DNA from: an uncultured Desulfobacter sp. | GTDB lineage: Bacteria; Desulfobacterota; Desulfobacteria; Desulfobacterales; Desulfobacteraceae | NCBI RefSeq assembly: GCF_963666145.1 | Contig: NZ_OY762614.1 | Span: 2,218,001 to 2,282,000 of the forward strand | Direction of reading: 5' to 3' | DNA: 64,000 bases | Shown: piece after piece, positions 55,388 to 62,508 of the stretch | Position numbering within the stretch: position 1 is the stretch's first letter | How the letters are laid out: each line of letters starts with the position of its first letter | The notes under the pieces: generated by a model | The model's input: only the letters and a program-made list of their open reading frames with translations | What the model was told of the DNA's origin: nothing | Database searches by the model: none | Translations under genes and position numbers: made by a program

Positions 55388-55781
55388 CTCTTCCTCCTTG
55401 AAATAATATTTAAAACAAAAGTTTTGCCCAACGGCCATGGCGGACCTGTTTTTTCACCTTAGATTACACCTTAATGAATCACGAAAGAAACGAATTGAAT
55501 CAATTATTCAGTTCTTTCATATAGGATCTGCACAGATCTTTCAACTATTGCTTTGGATTGCGTTCGAATATTATGAGGCCGAGCTGGAGATGGCTGTTAT
55601 GAACTTTATTTCTTGGATCGTGTTGCTTTTTATGGGCAAGCGCTGGTGCAGGAGGGCTGCACCAGCGCTTAAGTCGCATCTGGCAAGATGTCATTTCAGC
55701 AGGGAAATGCTGAAGTGTAGAACAAAAAACCCTCGTTATGCCCAATCGGCGTGTACGAGCGGTCTGTCATATGGGCACATG
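55388..55781. other. Gene-free stretch between the secreted-protein gene and ilvC
   Basis: 394 bases. It contains an imperfect palindrome around 55482-55520 (GAAAGAA ... TTCTTTC with TGAAT/ATTCA inside) and the strong hairpin at 55638-55670. A 174-codon plus-strand open frame here overlaps ilvC antisense and is not supported. Confidence 0.5.
55638..55670. repeat. Perfect 13-bp hairpin downstream of ilvC
   Basis: AAGCGCTGGTGCA (55638-55650) and TGCACCAGCGCTT (55658-55670) pair perfectly around the 7-base loop GGAGGGC. No T-run follows on either strand. It lies about 110 bases beyond the ilvC stop and may protect the 3' end or be part of a repeat family. Confidence 0.6.
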
Positions 55782-57254
55782 CTAACGCAAGGCTTTCATG
55801 GCACCCATATATCCACGCAGTTTTTTACCCACAATTTCCACAGGATGGTTCCGGATGGCATCGTTGACCTGGATCAGACGGATGTTATCCACGCCGTTGT
55901 CTTCACAAGCCATGCCTTTGCCGATCACATCGACGTCAAGGCCTGCCATGAACTCTTTTAGCATGGGAACTGCGGAATGGGCAAACAGATAACAGCCGTA
56001 CTCAGCCGTATCTGAAATCACCACGTTCATTTCATATAATTTTTTCCGGGCAATGAGGTTGGAAATCAGGGGCACCTCATGCAGTGATTCGTAATAGGCG
56101 GATTCGGCAATAATGCCCGCGGACACCATGGTGTCAAAGGCCAACTCCACACCGGCTTTGATCATGGCCACCAGGAGAATACCATTATCAAAATATTCCT
56201 GCTCGGGAATATCCGCCTCCTGGGAAACGGATTTCTCAAAAGCCGTATCCTGGGTCTGGTCACGCCATGTGAGCAGGTTGACATCATCATTGGCCCAGTC
56301 TTCCATCATGGTTTTTGAAAAATGACCGGTCATGATGTCGTCCATGTGCTTGTTGTACAACGGTGCCCAGATCTCTTTGAGCTGCTCGCTTAACTCAAAT
56401 GCCTTAATTTTAGCCGGATTGGACAGCCTGTCCATCATGTTGGTGATGCCGCCGTGTTTCAACGCCTCGGTCACAGTTTCCCAGCCATACTGAACCAGTT
56501 TGGAGGCATAGCCTTCATCCAGACCGTTTTCAATCATTTTGTCGTAGCACAGCAATGCGCCTGTCTGGAGTACACCGCATAAAATGGTCTGCTCGCCCAT
56601 GAGGTCCGATTTTACTTCGGCCACAAATGAGGACTGCAATACACCGGCTTTGTGTCCGCCTGTTCCGGCGGCATAGGCTTTGGCAAGTTCAAGGCCCTCG
56701 CCTCTGGGGTCATTTTCCCGATGCACGGCAATCAAAGTAGGTACGCCAAATCCTCTTTTGTACTCTTCTCTGACTTCGGTGCCCGGGGATTTGGGCGCCA
56801 CCATGATGACGGTGAGGTCCTCGCGGATCTGCATGCCCTCTTCAACAATATTGAAGCCGTGGGAATAGGAAAGGCAGGCATCCTTTTTCATCAAAGGCAT
56901 GACCGATTCAATGACATTGGAGTGCTGTTTGTCCGGGGTCAGGTTGATCACCAGATCTGCTGTGGGCAGCATCTCTTCATAGGTACCTACGGCAAAACCG
57001 TTTTCGGTGGCATTTTTCCAGGACTGGCGCTTTCCGGAAATAGCAGCTTCCCTTAACGTATAAGAGACATCCAGACCGCTGTCTCTTAAATTCAGGCCCT
57101 GGTGCAGACCCTGGGACCCGCATCCCACGATCACAATTTTTTTGCCTTTGAGCGCCTCAACCCCGTTAAATTCAGAAGGGTCCATGAACCGGCACTGGGA
57201 CAGTTCTTCAAGTTGCAGCCGTAACGGCAGGGTGTTAAAATAGTTGGTGCCCAT
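55782..57254 (-). CDS. ilvC: Ketol-acid reductoisomerase (class II, long form)
   Basis: 490 residues, the E. coli-type long form rather than the 330-residue class I enzyme. The NADPH-binding motif GCGSQGLHQGLNLRDSGLDV is near 40-60, and the Mg2+/substrate residues appear in DLMGEQTILCGVLQ and the duplicated C-terminal domain. It converts acetolactate or acetohydroxybutyrate into the dihydroxy acids of valine/isoleucine synthesis. AAGGAGATAAGAT precedes the ATG. The divergent LysR gene is the ilvY homologue, so induction by the acetohydroxy acid substrates is expected from the E. coli model. Confidence 0.97.
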   Translation of the reverse strand: MGTNYFNTLPLRLQLEELSQCRFMDPSEFNGVEALKGKKIVIVGCGSQGLHQGLNLRDSGLDVSYTLREAAISGKRQSWKNATENGFAVGTYEEMLPTADLVINLTPDKQHSNVIESVMPLMKKDACLSYSHGFNIVEEGMQIREDLTVIMVAPKSPGTEVREEYKRGFGVPTLIAVHRENDPRGEGLELAKAYAAGTGGHKAGVLQSSFVAEVKSDLMGEQTILCGVLQTGALLCYDKMIENGLDEGYASKLVQYGWETVTEALKHGGITNMMDRLSNPAKIKAFELSEQLKEIWAPLYNKHMDDIMTGHFSKTMMEDWANDDVNLLTWRDQTQDTAFEKSVSQEADIPEQEYFDNGILLVAMIKAGVELAFDTMVSAGIIAESAYYESLHEVPLISNLIARKKLYEMNVVISDTAEYGCYLFAHSAVPMLKEFMAGLDVDVIGKGMACEDNGVDNIRLIQVNDAIRNHPVEIVGKKLRGYMGAMKALR

Positions 57255-57275
57255 ATCTTATCTCCTTAATTTTAA

Positions 57276-57398
57276 TGTCCGAACGAGAAACCACCCATCT
57301 GGGTTGATGCAAAAAAAATTGCAATTCTCACAATCCTAAAATGACTTAGAGCCACACATTTTTTTGCCTCTTGCACCGGGAAACTTCTCGTCCAAACA
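57276..57398. repeat. Palindromic intergenic repeat, copy 2 (123 bp)
   Basis: Terminal arms TGTCCGAACGAGAA and, on the opposite strand, TGTTTGGACGAGAA match at 11 of 14. The centre contains CACCCATCTGGG, TGCAAAAAAAATTGCAA and TTCTCACAATCC, which line up with copy 1 at 12796-12920 read in reverse. It occupies most of the ilvC-ilvY regulatory gap, starting 22 bases from the ilvC ATG. Confidence 0.7.
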
Positions 57399-57537
57399 CT
57401 AGGTAAGTGTTGTAAATAAAATGGATTAAAACCGTCATTGCGTCAAATGAATCATTTGCAACTTTATATTGCAGATAACGAAACGATCTTTTAAAATACA
57501 CCCAAACCCGATCTTTGACCATGTTAAGGCAAAAAAA

Positions 57538-58419
57538 ATGGACTTACGCACCCTTGAATTATTTCACCACCTGGCCGGTTCCCTGCAGTTTTCCCGGACA
57601 AGCCAGAGTTGCAATATTTCACCGTCTGCCCTGACCCGGGTAATCCAGCGCCTGGAAACCGATGTGGGAAAACAGCTGTTTATCCGGGACAACCGCAGTG
57701 TGGAGCTGACCTATGCCGGACAGCTCTTTAAGAAATATGCCGAGGATGTACTCGGCCGCTTTGAACAGCTCCAGGGAGAATTATCAAAGGACGCCGTCCT
57801 GTCCGGCCAGCTGTCCATTTACTGCTCGGTGACCGCCGCATACAGTCTGCTGCCCAAGTTTATTCCCCGGTACCGGGCACTGCATCCCGGCGTTCAGATT
57901 TACCTTGAAACAGGGGACCCGGCCCAGGCCATGGACCGGCTGATGAACCGGGAAGCCGATGCCGTCATTGCAGCCCTGCCGGAAACACCCAGGGCCCAGA
58001 TCAGTTTTTTAAACATGGCCGTAAGCCCCCTGGTGTTTATCGGGGCCAGGCATTATCCCGATGTTCTGGTCAAAGACGCGAACGGGGGGCCGGACTGGCA
58101 AAAATTTCCCTTAATTCTTGCGGACAAGGGCTTAAGCCGGGAGCGTATTGATAACTGGTTTGCCGAAAACGCCGTGGTCCCGCGCATCTATTCCCAGGTC
58201 ACCGGCCATGAGGCCATTATCGGTTTAGTGAACCTGGGATTCGGTATCGGCCTGGTCCCGCGCCTGGTTCTTGACAAAAGCCCGCTATACCAGGATATTG
58301 TTGCACTGGACAACATGCCGGAGCTGCCGCCTTATGAAATAGCTCTTTGCACCCGGGATGCAAACCTCTCCAATCCCCGGGTCCGGGCCCTGTGGGATAT
58401 CGTTGCAGGAATGGCTTGA
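57538..58419 (+). CDS. ilvY: LysR-family regulator IlvY
   Basis: 293 residues from ATG 57538, chosen because homologues start MDLR; the frame opens earlier at a TTG (57469). The N-terminal winged helix has SLQFSRTSQSCNISPSALTR and VIQRLETDVGKQLFIRDNRS, very close to the E. coli IlvY pattern. The C-terminal periplasmic-binding-like domain senses the effector. IlvY activates the divergent ilvC in response to acetolactate/acetohydroxybutyrate. The DNA between the two genes should hold its operators, alongside the palindromic repeat. Confidence 0.93.
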   Translation: MDLRTLELFHHLAGSLQFSRTSQSCNISPSALTRVIQRLETDVGKQLFIRDNRSVELTYAGQLFKKYAEDVLGRFEQLQGELSKDAVLSGQLSIYCSVTAAYSLLPKFIPRYRALHPGVQIYLETGDPAQAMDRLMNREADAVIAALPETPRAQISFLNMAVSPLVFIGARHYPDVLVKDANGGPDWQKFPLILADKGLSRERIDNWFAENAVVPRIYSQVTGHEAIIGLVNLGFGIGLVPRLVLDKSPLYQDIVALDNMPELPPYEIALCTRDANLSNPRVRALWDIVAGMA

Positions 58420-58521
58420 CTTCGCTTTTAAGATACTTAGTGTTTCCCTAAGATTTTATTGCAGCCATGCAATCCAATTCATCAAGTATCAAACAGCCTC
58501 GAAAATCAGCAGGAAAAAACA

Positions 58522-59928
58522 GTGATTCATAAACCAAAAAAAAGACTCAAGTTAAACGGTTGGTATTTTGTTTTTGTTTTTTTTATCTGTGCGGTGTTTT
58601 TATCCGGTTTAAGCCCGAACCATGCCCGGGCCGTTCCAGAACCGTTGACCATTGCCTGTTATGAGAATTATCCGCCCTATTCAGATGTAGACAACCAAGG
58701 CAAGCCCCAGGGGCTGCTGATTGATTTCTGGCGGTTGTGGGCGCAAAAAAATCAGGTGACCGTAACATTTGCCCCGGGTCCTTTGGCCCAGTGCCTTGAG
58801 CAGGTTAAAACCGGCCGTGCGGATTTCATGATCGGGCTTTTCAAATCCGAAGCGCGTTCCGCGTTTATGGATTTTTCCAAATCGTTGATGTCGGTACATA
58901 CCAATCTGTATATTCAACAGGATATGGACATTGATACCATTGAGCAGCTGCCTGCCGACATTGAGGTCGGTGTGGTCAAAGATGATTTTGCGGTCTCGTT
59001 TTTTCAAACCCGGTATCCGAACGTAAAAGTTCAGCAGTTTCCCAGTGCCAAAGCCGTTCTGGAATATGCCATGGCAGGAAAAATAAAAGCCTTTGCCCTG
59101 GATTTTCCCAACGCCGTTGTGCTGATGGCCGAACATAATTCCCTGGAAGAGTTTAAGAATTTAAAGACATTGTACACTGAAAAACTCAGAGCCGGTGTGG
59201 CCAAAGGCAATAAAGGACTTCTGGAAAAAATTGACAAGGGGATTACAGCCATACCGGAAAAAGAGATTCAGGCCCTGTACAATAAATGGGGTATCGCTCC
59301 CAGACCCTTTATTCTCCAGCATCTGGGCTTGATAGCAGGAACGGTTGTGATACTGCTTGCAGGCTGCATCTTTTTCGGCATGTATGTATTCAAGCTTAAA
59401 TCCAGAATCCAAAAGATGAAACAGGCCACCCCATCTCTCAATGAGGAGGAATGGAAACAACTCATTTCAGGCGGTGAAAATGACACTGTGGAATTTAAAT
59501 CTTCTCTTCGCTGGAGCATTAAGGAAAAAAAAGTGGATAAGCGCCTGGAAGCGGTTGTGGTAAAAACCATATCCGCGTTCATGAATGCCCGGGGCGGCAC
59601 TTTGTTCATCGGCATTAACGATGCGGGAGACCCTGTGGGCATTGAACCGGACTACGAAACGTTCCAGAGAAAACCCAACCCGGATGGATTTATGCTCAAG
59701 TTGTCCGATCTGATTTCCAAAAATCTGGGCGCCCAAAGTCATAAATTCATTGTGTCCGATATCCAACCCATGGAGGGAAAGGATGTGTGCAGAATACAGG
59801 TATCGCCTTCGGACCGGCCCGTCTATGTCACAGACCAGGGCAAAGAAGCATTCTACATCCGGGCCGGGGCATCTTCCATTCCCCTTGGCATGAGTCAGGC
59901 CCATGAATATATCAGCTCCCGCTGGTAG
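58522..59928 (+). CDS. Periplasmic binding domain - transmembrane - AlbA_2 fusion protein
   Basis: 468 residues from GTG 58522 (AGGAAAAAACA upstream). A signal anchor (about 12-36) is followed by an extracytoplasmic SBP_bac_3 domain (about 40-265) starting LTIACYENYPPYSDVDNQGK. A transmembrane helix at about 270-295 leads to a cytoplasmic AlbA_2 (Schlafen-type, putative ATP/nucleic-acid-binding) domain at about 320-460 with DTVEFKSSLRW and the ARGGTLFIGINDAGDPVGIE signature. This order is that of a transmembrane sensor with an AlbA_2 output in place of a kinase or cyclase. The ligand is probably an amino acid or small acid. The output activity is unknown. Confidence 0.88.
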   Translation: MIHKPKKRLKLNGWYFVFVFFICAVFLSGLSPNHARAVPEPLTIACYENYPPYSDVDNQGKPQGLLIDFWRLWAQKNQVTVTFAPGPLAQCLEQVKTGRADFMIGLFKSEARSAFMDFSKSLMSVHTNLYIQQDMDIDTIEQLPADIEVGVVKDDFAVSFFQTRYPNVKVQQFPSAKAVLEYAMAGKIKAFALDFPNAVVLMAEHNSLEEFKNLKTLYTEKLRAGVAKGNKGLLEKIDKGITAIPEKEIQALYNKWGIAPRPFILQHLGLIAGTVVILLAGCIFFGMYVFKLKSRIQKMKQATPSLNEEEWKQLISGGENDTVEFKSSLRWSIKEKKVDKRLEAVVVKTISAFMNARGGTLFIGINDAGDPVGIEPDYETFQRKPNPDGFMLKLSDLISKNLGAQSHKFIVSDIQPMEGKDVCRIQVSPSDRPVYVTDQGKEAFYIRAGASSIPLGMSQAHEYISSRW

Positions 59929-59951
59929 TTAGCGGCCCCGATCAGAAGCGT

Positions 59952-60557
59952 TTATTTTCGTTTGAACGAAAGAAAAATGGCCATGGGATTTACCGTATCA
60001 TAATAGATACGGGTGGATGTGTCCCGGGCTGTCTCTATCTTGGTGGAAAAGGCTTCTGCGTTCTCCATGTTCAGGGGTGTTTTATCCGGGAAATAGATGT
60101 CGGAATAATATTCCGGATCATAGGGTGATAATACCACCTGCCTGGGTGTATCTGCCGCTGAAACGTGGCAGGGTATGAAAAATTCATAACAGACGATTCC
60201 GTTATCAAGCCACGCATTAAATGTTTTTATAAACTTCACATCAAAGGGCTTATCATCTATTCTGACGTGAATATAATAGTTGTAGGCAGCAATATACCCA
60301 AAGGCTTTTTCCTCAATCACCACCACTTCTCCGGCATCCAGAACCTGGTTATGGTCCGAGTCAAAATCCTCGCTGATCATGACGGAAAACATCTCGTCAA
60401 AGGTCCAGTTCACCCTGAAACCGGCCAGCCCCTGATCATCAAACACGAAACCTGTGCGCTGGGAAATGAACACATGGGGATGGGGTGTCCCGGAAATGGG
60501 AGACAGGACAATCAAACAGACAAGCAGTAACTGAAAAAAACAACTGGATCGGGGCAT
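59952..60557 (-). CDS. DUF1007 family periplasmic protein with EF-hand-like loop
   Basis: 201 residues. A signal peptide (about 1-24) precedes the DUF1007 start PHPHVFISQRTGFVF. An EF-hand-type Ca2+ loop lies at residues 66-77 (D66, D68, N70, V72, D74, E77). The end has ILSF-type strands and a basic tail. DUF1007 proteins are usually next to nickel/cobalt exporters of the RcnA/NicO group and may bind metal in the periplasm; no exporter is visible here. It is divergent from the siroheme-reductase-like gene. Confidence 0.88.
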   Translation of the reverse strand: MPRSSCFFQLLLVCLIVLSPISGTPHPHVFISQRTGFVFDDQGLAGFRVNWTFDEMFSVMISEDFDSDHNQVLDAGEVVVIEEKAFGYIAAYNYYIHVRIDDKPFDVKFIKTFNAWLDNGIVCYEFFIPCHVSAADTPRQVVLSPYDPEYYSDIYFPDKTPLNMENAEAFSTKIETARDTSTRIYYDTVNPMAIFLSFKRK

Positions 60558-60759
60558 GGGCGCAATCGCTGTTATGGGTATCGAATTTTTTATTTATATA
60601 CGTAACAACGCCTATTTTCAAGCCGGTGCAGCAGGAAAAGCACATGGGGTAAATGCGCATTCGGCACACGATTCAATTCAACCCGGTGGAACAAAACCAA
60701 AAGAGACCGGCACCCTTGAATTTGAAAAATATCTAATTATATTCCTTCGCAGTTTTTGC

Positions 60760-60790
60760 CGAATATAACAGCCCTCAACAGGCTGTCACA
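60760..60790 (+). promoter_or_regulatory. Small hairpin before the siroheme-reductase-like gene
   Basis: ACAGCC-CTCAACA-GGCTGT (near 60769-60787) has perfect 6-bp arms. It lies about 45 bases before the ATG and may be an operator or part of the leader. Nothing else is recognised in the 270-base divergent gap. Confidence 0.35.
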
Positions 60791-60829
60791 AAACAGCAAC
60801 ATGTAATAAAAATATCTCGGAGCCCCTAT

Positions 60830-61476
60830 ATGCAGCAAGAAAAACCCCTCCCCCCCGGTGCAATCCTCCAGCGGGACGGCCAATCATTTGCAGTCCGCAT
60901 CACCCCGCCGTCTGGAAAAATCAGCGCCCAGGACCTGGAGAGAATGGCCGAACTGATCAGAACCTATGATGTGCCGGAGGTAAAACTAACCTCGGGAGAG
61001 CGCATTGGATTTTACGGCCTGACCAAAGACAATATTCACGATATGTGCGATGCCATGCCGTTCAGAACCGGCGGCCACTATGTCCAGGCATGCCCCGGGA
61101 CCACATGGTGTAAATTCGGCCAGCAGGATTCCATGGGACTTGCCCGGACCCTTGAAGAAAAATTCGGGACCATGCCGACACCGGCCAAAATCAAACTGGG
61201 TATTTCCGGCTGTACCTTCAGCTGCGCAGAATCGCGGGTTCGGGACATCGGATGTATCGGTACCCCCAAAGGCTGGCGCATATTTGTGGGCGGCAACTCA
61301 GGCATGAAACCCCGAATCGCCGATGAACTGGCCAAAGAGCTCTCCACCAGGAAGCCATTGAACTTTGCCGAAAATTTCTCGAATTTTACTGTGAAACAGC
61401 GCCGGCCAAGCAAAGAACATCCCGTTTTGTTGAAAAGACCGGGATTGAGACCATCAAAGAAAAGTTAGGCATTTAG
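60830..61476 (+). pseudogene. Siroheme/[4Fe-4S] nitrite-sulfite reductase-like protein with C-terminal frameshift
   Basis: The first 170 residues are intact: a ferredoxin-like half domain (FAVRITPPSGKISAQDLERM) and the cluster-siroheme motifs C-x5-C (ACPGTTWCKFG) and C-x3-C (SGCTFSCAES). After ELAKELS (near 61345) the original frame gives an unrelated tail and stops at 61468. The frame one base back continues HQEAIELCRKFLEFYCETAP and AKQRTSRFVEKTGIETIKEK to a TAG at 61476, which is the expected family C-terminus. One base appears to be missing between about 61340 and 61350. GGAG precedes the ATG. Confidence 0.82.
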
Positions 61477-61515
61477 CGCCCCTCCAAATACCTTAACCAT
61501 CATTCAGGAAAAATA

Positions 61516-62247
61516 ATGGAATTAAACACAACCTTCGTAAACCCTGACACTTTAACCACCCGGCAACCCTTTAAAAAACTGTTTCCCATCCAGGAGGAAA
61601 CCCTGGCTGCCATCTGCCAGAACATGGAAGTCAATGGGTTTGATCCGGTATTTCCCCTGGTGGTCTGGAAAGAGGAAAATGTACTCGTGGACGGCCACAC
61701 TCGATTTACAGCCGCCAGAAACATGAATCTGGATCAGGTACCGGTGGTGTACAAATCCTTTGAGGACGAGGACGACGCCCTGCTTTACAGCTTTCATGCC
61801 CAGCGGAACCGGCGCAATATGTCCGACGATGACATTGTAAAGTGCCTGGCAATTCTGGATAGTGTGCACAAAAAAGATGAGACCGGGCAAAACACCACCC
61901 GCAAAGCCGAAAACGAAATCCGGGCCAAGGAACTGGGCATCAGCCCCCAGAAGGTGGACAAGGCCAGAAAAGTCATGGAGTACGGCAGCCAAGATATCCA
62001 GGAACAGGTTCAGTCCGGGGAAAAATCCATTAACAAGGCCTTTAACGAAGTTCAGGCCCAGCGCCGTGAAAGCGGTGAAATCAAAGGCAGGGAGACCGAC
62101 GGACTCGGACTTTCGGCAAAGTACACCCAGTCGTTAGGGAAATTCCTCAAAGAGCTGACCCGCATCCGGGAACAGGGGTGGCAGGAGGTCAGTCGGGAGA
62201 AAGCCGTGGCCGATATTGAGGCCATCCTCGACCTGATCAAAAACTAA
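61516..62247 (+). CDS. ParB/Srx-domain protein
   Basis: 243 residues. The ParB N-terminal (ParB/sulfiredoxin) fold is at about 20-100, with VDGHTRFTAARNMNLDQVPV containing the GxxR-type nucleotide motif. The middle has a helix-turn-helix-like segment (AKELGISPQKVDKARKVMEYG), and the C-terminus is charged and helical. Chromosomal ParB is longer and next to parA, and none is here, so this is a stand-alone ParB-domain regulator or nuclease-like protein. It starts 40 bases after the siroheme-reductase-like gene; a functional link is unproven. AGGAAAAAT precedes the ATG. Confidence 0.85.
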   Translation: MELNTTFVNPDTLTTRQPFKKLFPIQEETLAAICQNMEVNGFDPVFPLVVWKEENVLVDGHTRFTAARNMNLDQVPVVYKSFEDEDDALLYSFHAQRNRRNMSDDDIVKCLAILDSVHKKDETGQNTTRKAENEIRAKELGISPQKVDKARKVMEYGSQDIQEQVQSGEKSINKAFNEVQAQRRESGEIKGRETDGLGLSAKYTQSLGKFLKELTRIREQGWQEVSREKAVADIEAILDLIKN

Positions 62248-62290
62248 AAGAACTCTTCTTTCCCAAGGGCCTTTTTAGCCCGCATCTCCC

Positions 62291-62339
62291 GTTGCGCCAA
62301 AGGAAATATTCGCCAGATTTGACTCGCCTTTGGCGCAAC
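62291..62339. repeat. Perfect 13-bp inverted repeat downstream of the ParB-domain gene
   Basis: GTTGCGCCAAAGG (62291-62303) and CCTTTGGCGCAAC (62327-62339) pair perfectly around 23 bases. AAAGAACTCTT occurs as a direct repeat outside both ends (near 62248 and 62398), so the unit may be a small repeat element. It could also terminate the ParB-domain transcript, but no T-run is seen. Confidence 0.5.
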
Positions 62340-62418
62340 ACGGAACATGGGCCAAAAACCGATTCATATCTTCTTCTCTGTAAAATTTACCCCCCTGAAA
62401 GAACTCTTGTGTGTTAAG

Positions 62419-62473
62419 GGGTATTCACGTATGATTGAAATCAAGCACAAAAAATTCAATCATTTAAATACCC
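62419..62473 (+). promoter_or_regulatory. Stem-loop in the leader of the histidine kinase gene
   Basis: GGGTATT (62419-62425) pairs with AATACCC (62467-62473), and ATGATTGAA (62431-62439) pairs with TTCAATCAT (62455-62463). The structure ends about 15 bases before the proposed TTG start of the kinase and contains the start of the 25-codon ORF. Confidence 0.5.
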
Positions 62474-62508
62474 GGCGCATAAACTATTTTGCTCAAATCA
62501 TTCTTTAA
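62431..62508 (+). CDS. Possible 25-residue leader peptide
   Basis: MIEIKHKKFNHLNTRRINYF, then five residues to the stop. AAGGGG sits nine bases before the ATG, a better ribosome-binding site than that of the following kinase gene, whose TTG start at 62489 it overlaps by 20 bases in another frame. It may couple translation to the kinase. Both arms of the inner stem lie inside it. Could be chance. Confidence 0.35.
   Translation: MIEIKHKKFNHLNTRRINYFAQIIL

Noticed and set aside
55437..55961. A 174-codon plus-strand ORF reaching into ilvC
   Set aside because: Its last third is antisense to ilvC and the remainder crosses the strong 13-bp hairpin; no family features.
61335..61355. Programmed ribosomal frameshifting in the siroheme-reductase-like gene
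   Set aside because: No slippery heptamer or following pseudoknot is visible at the switch point; a plain one-base loss explains it better.
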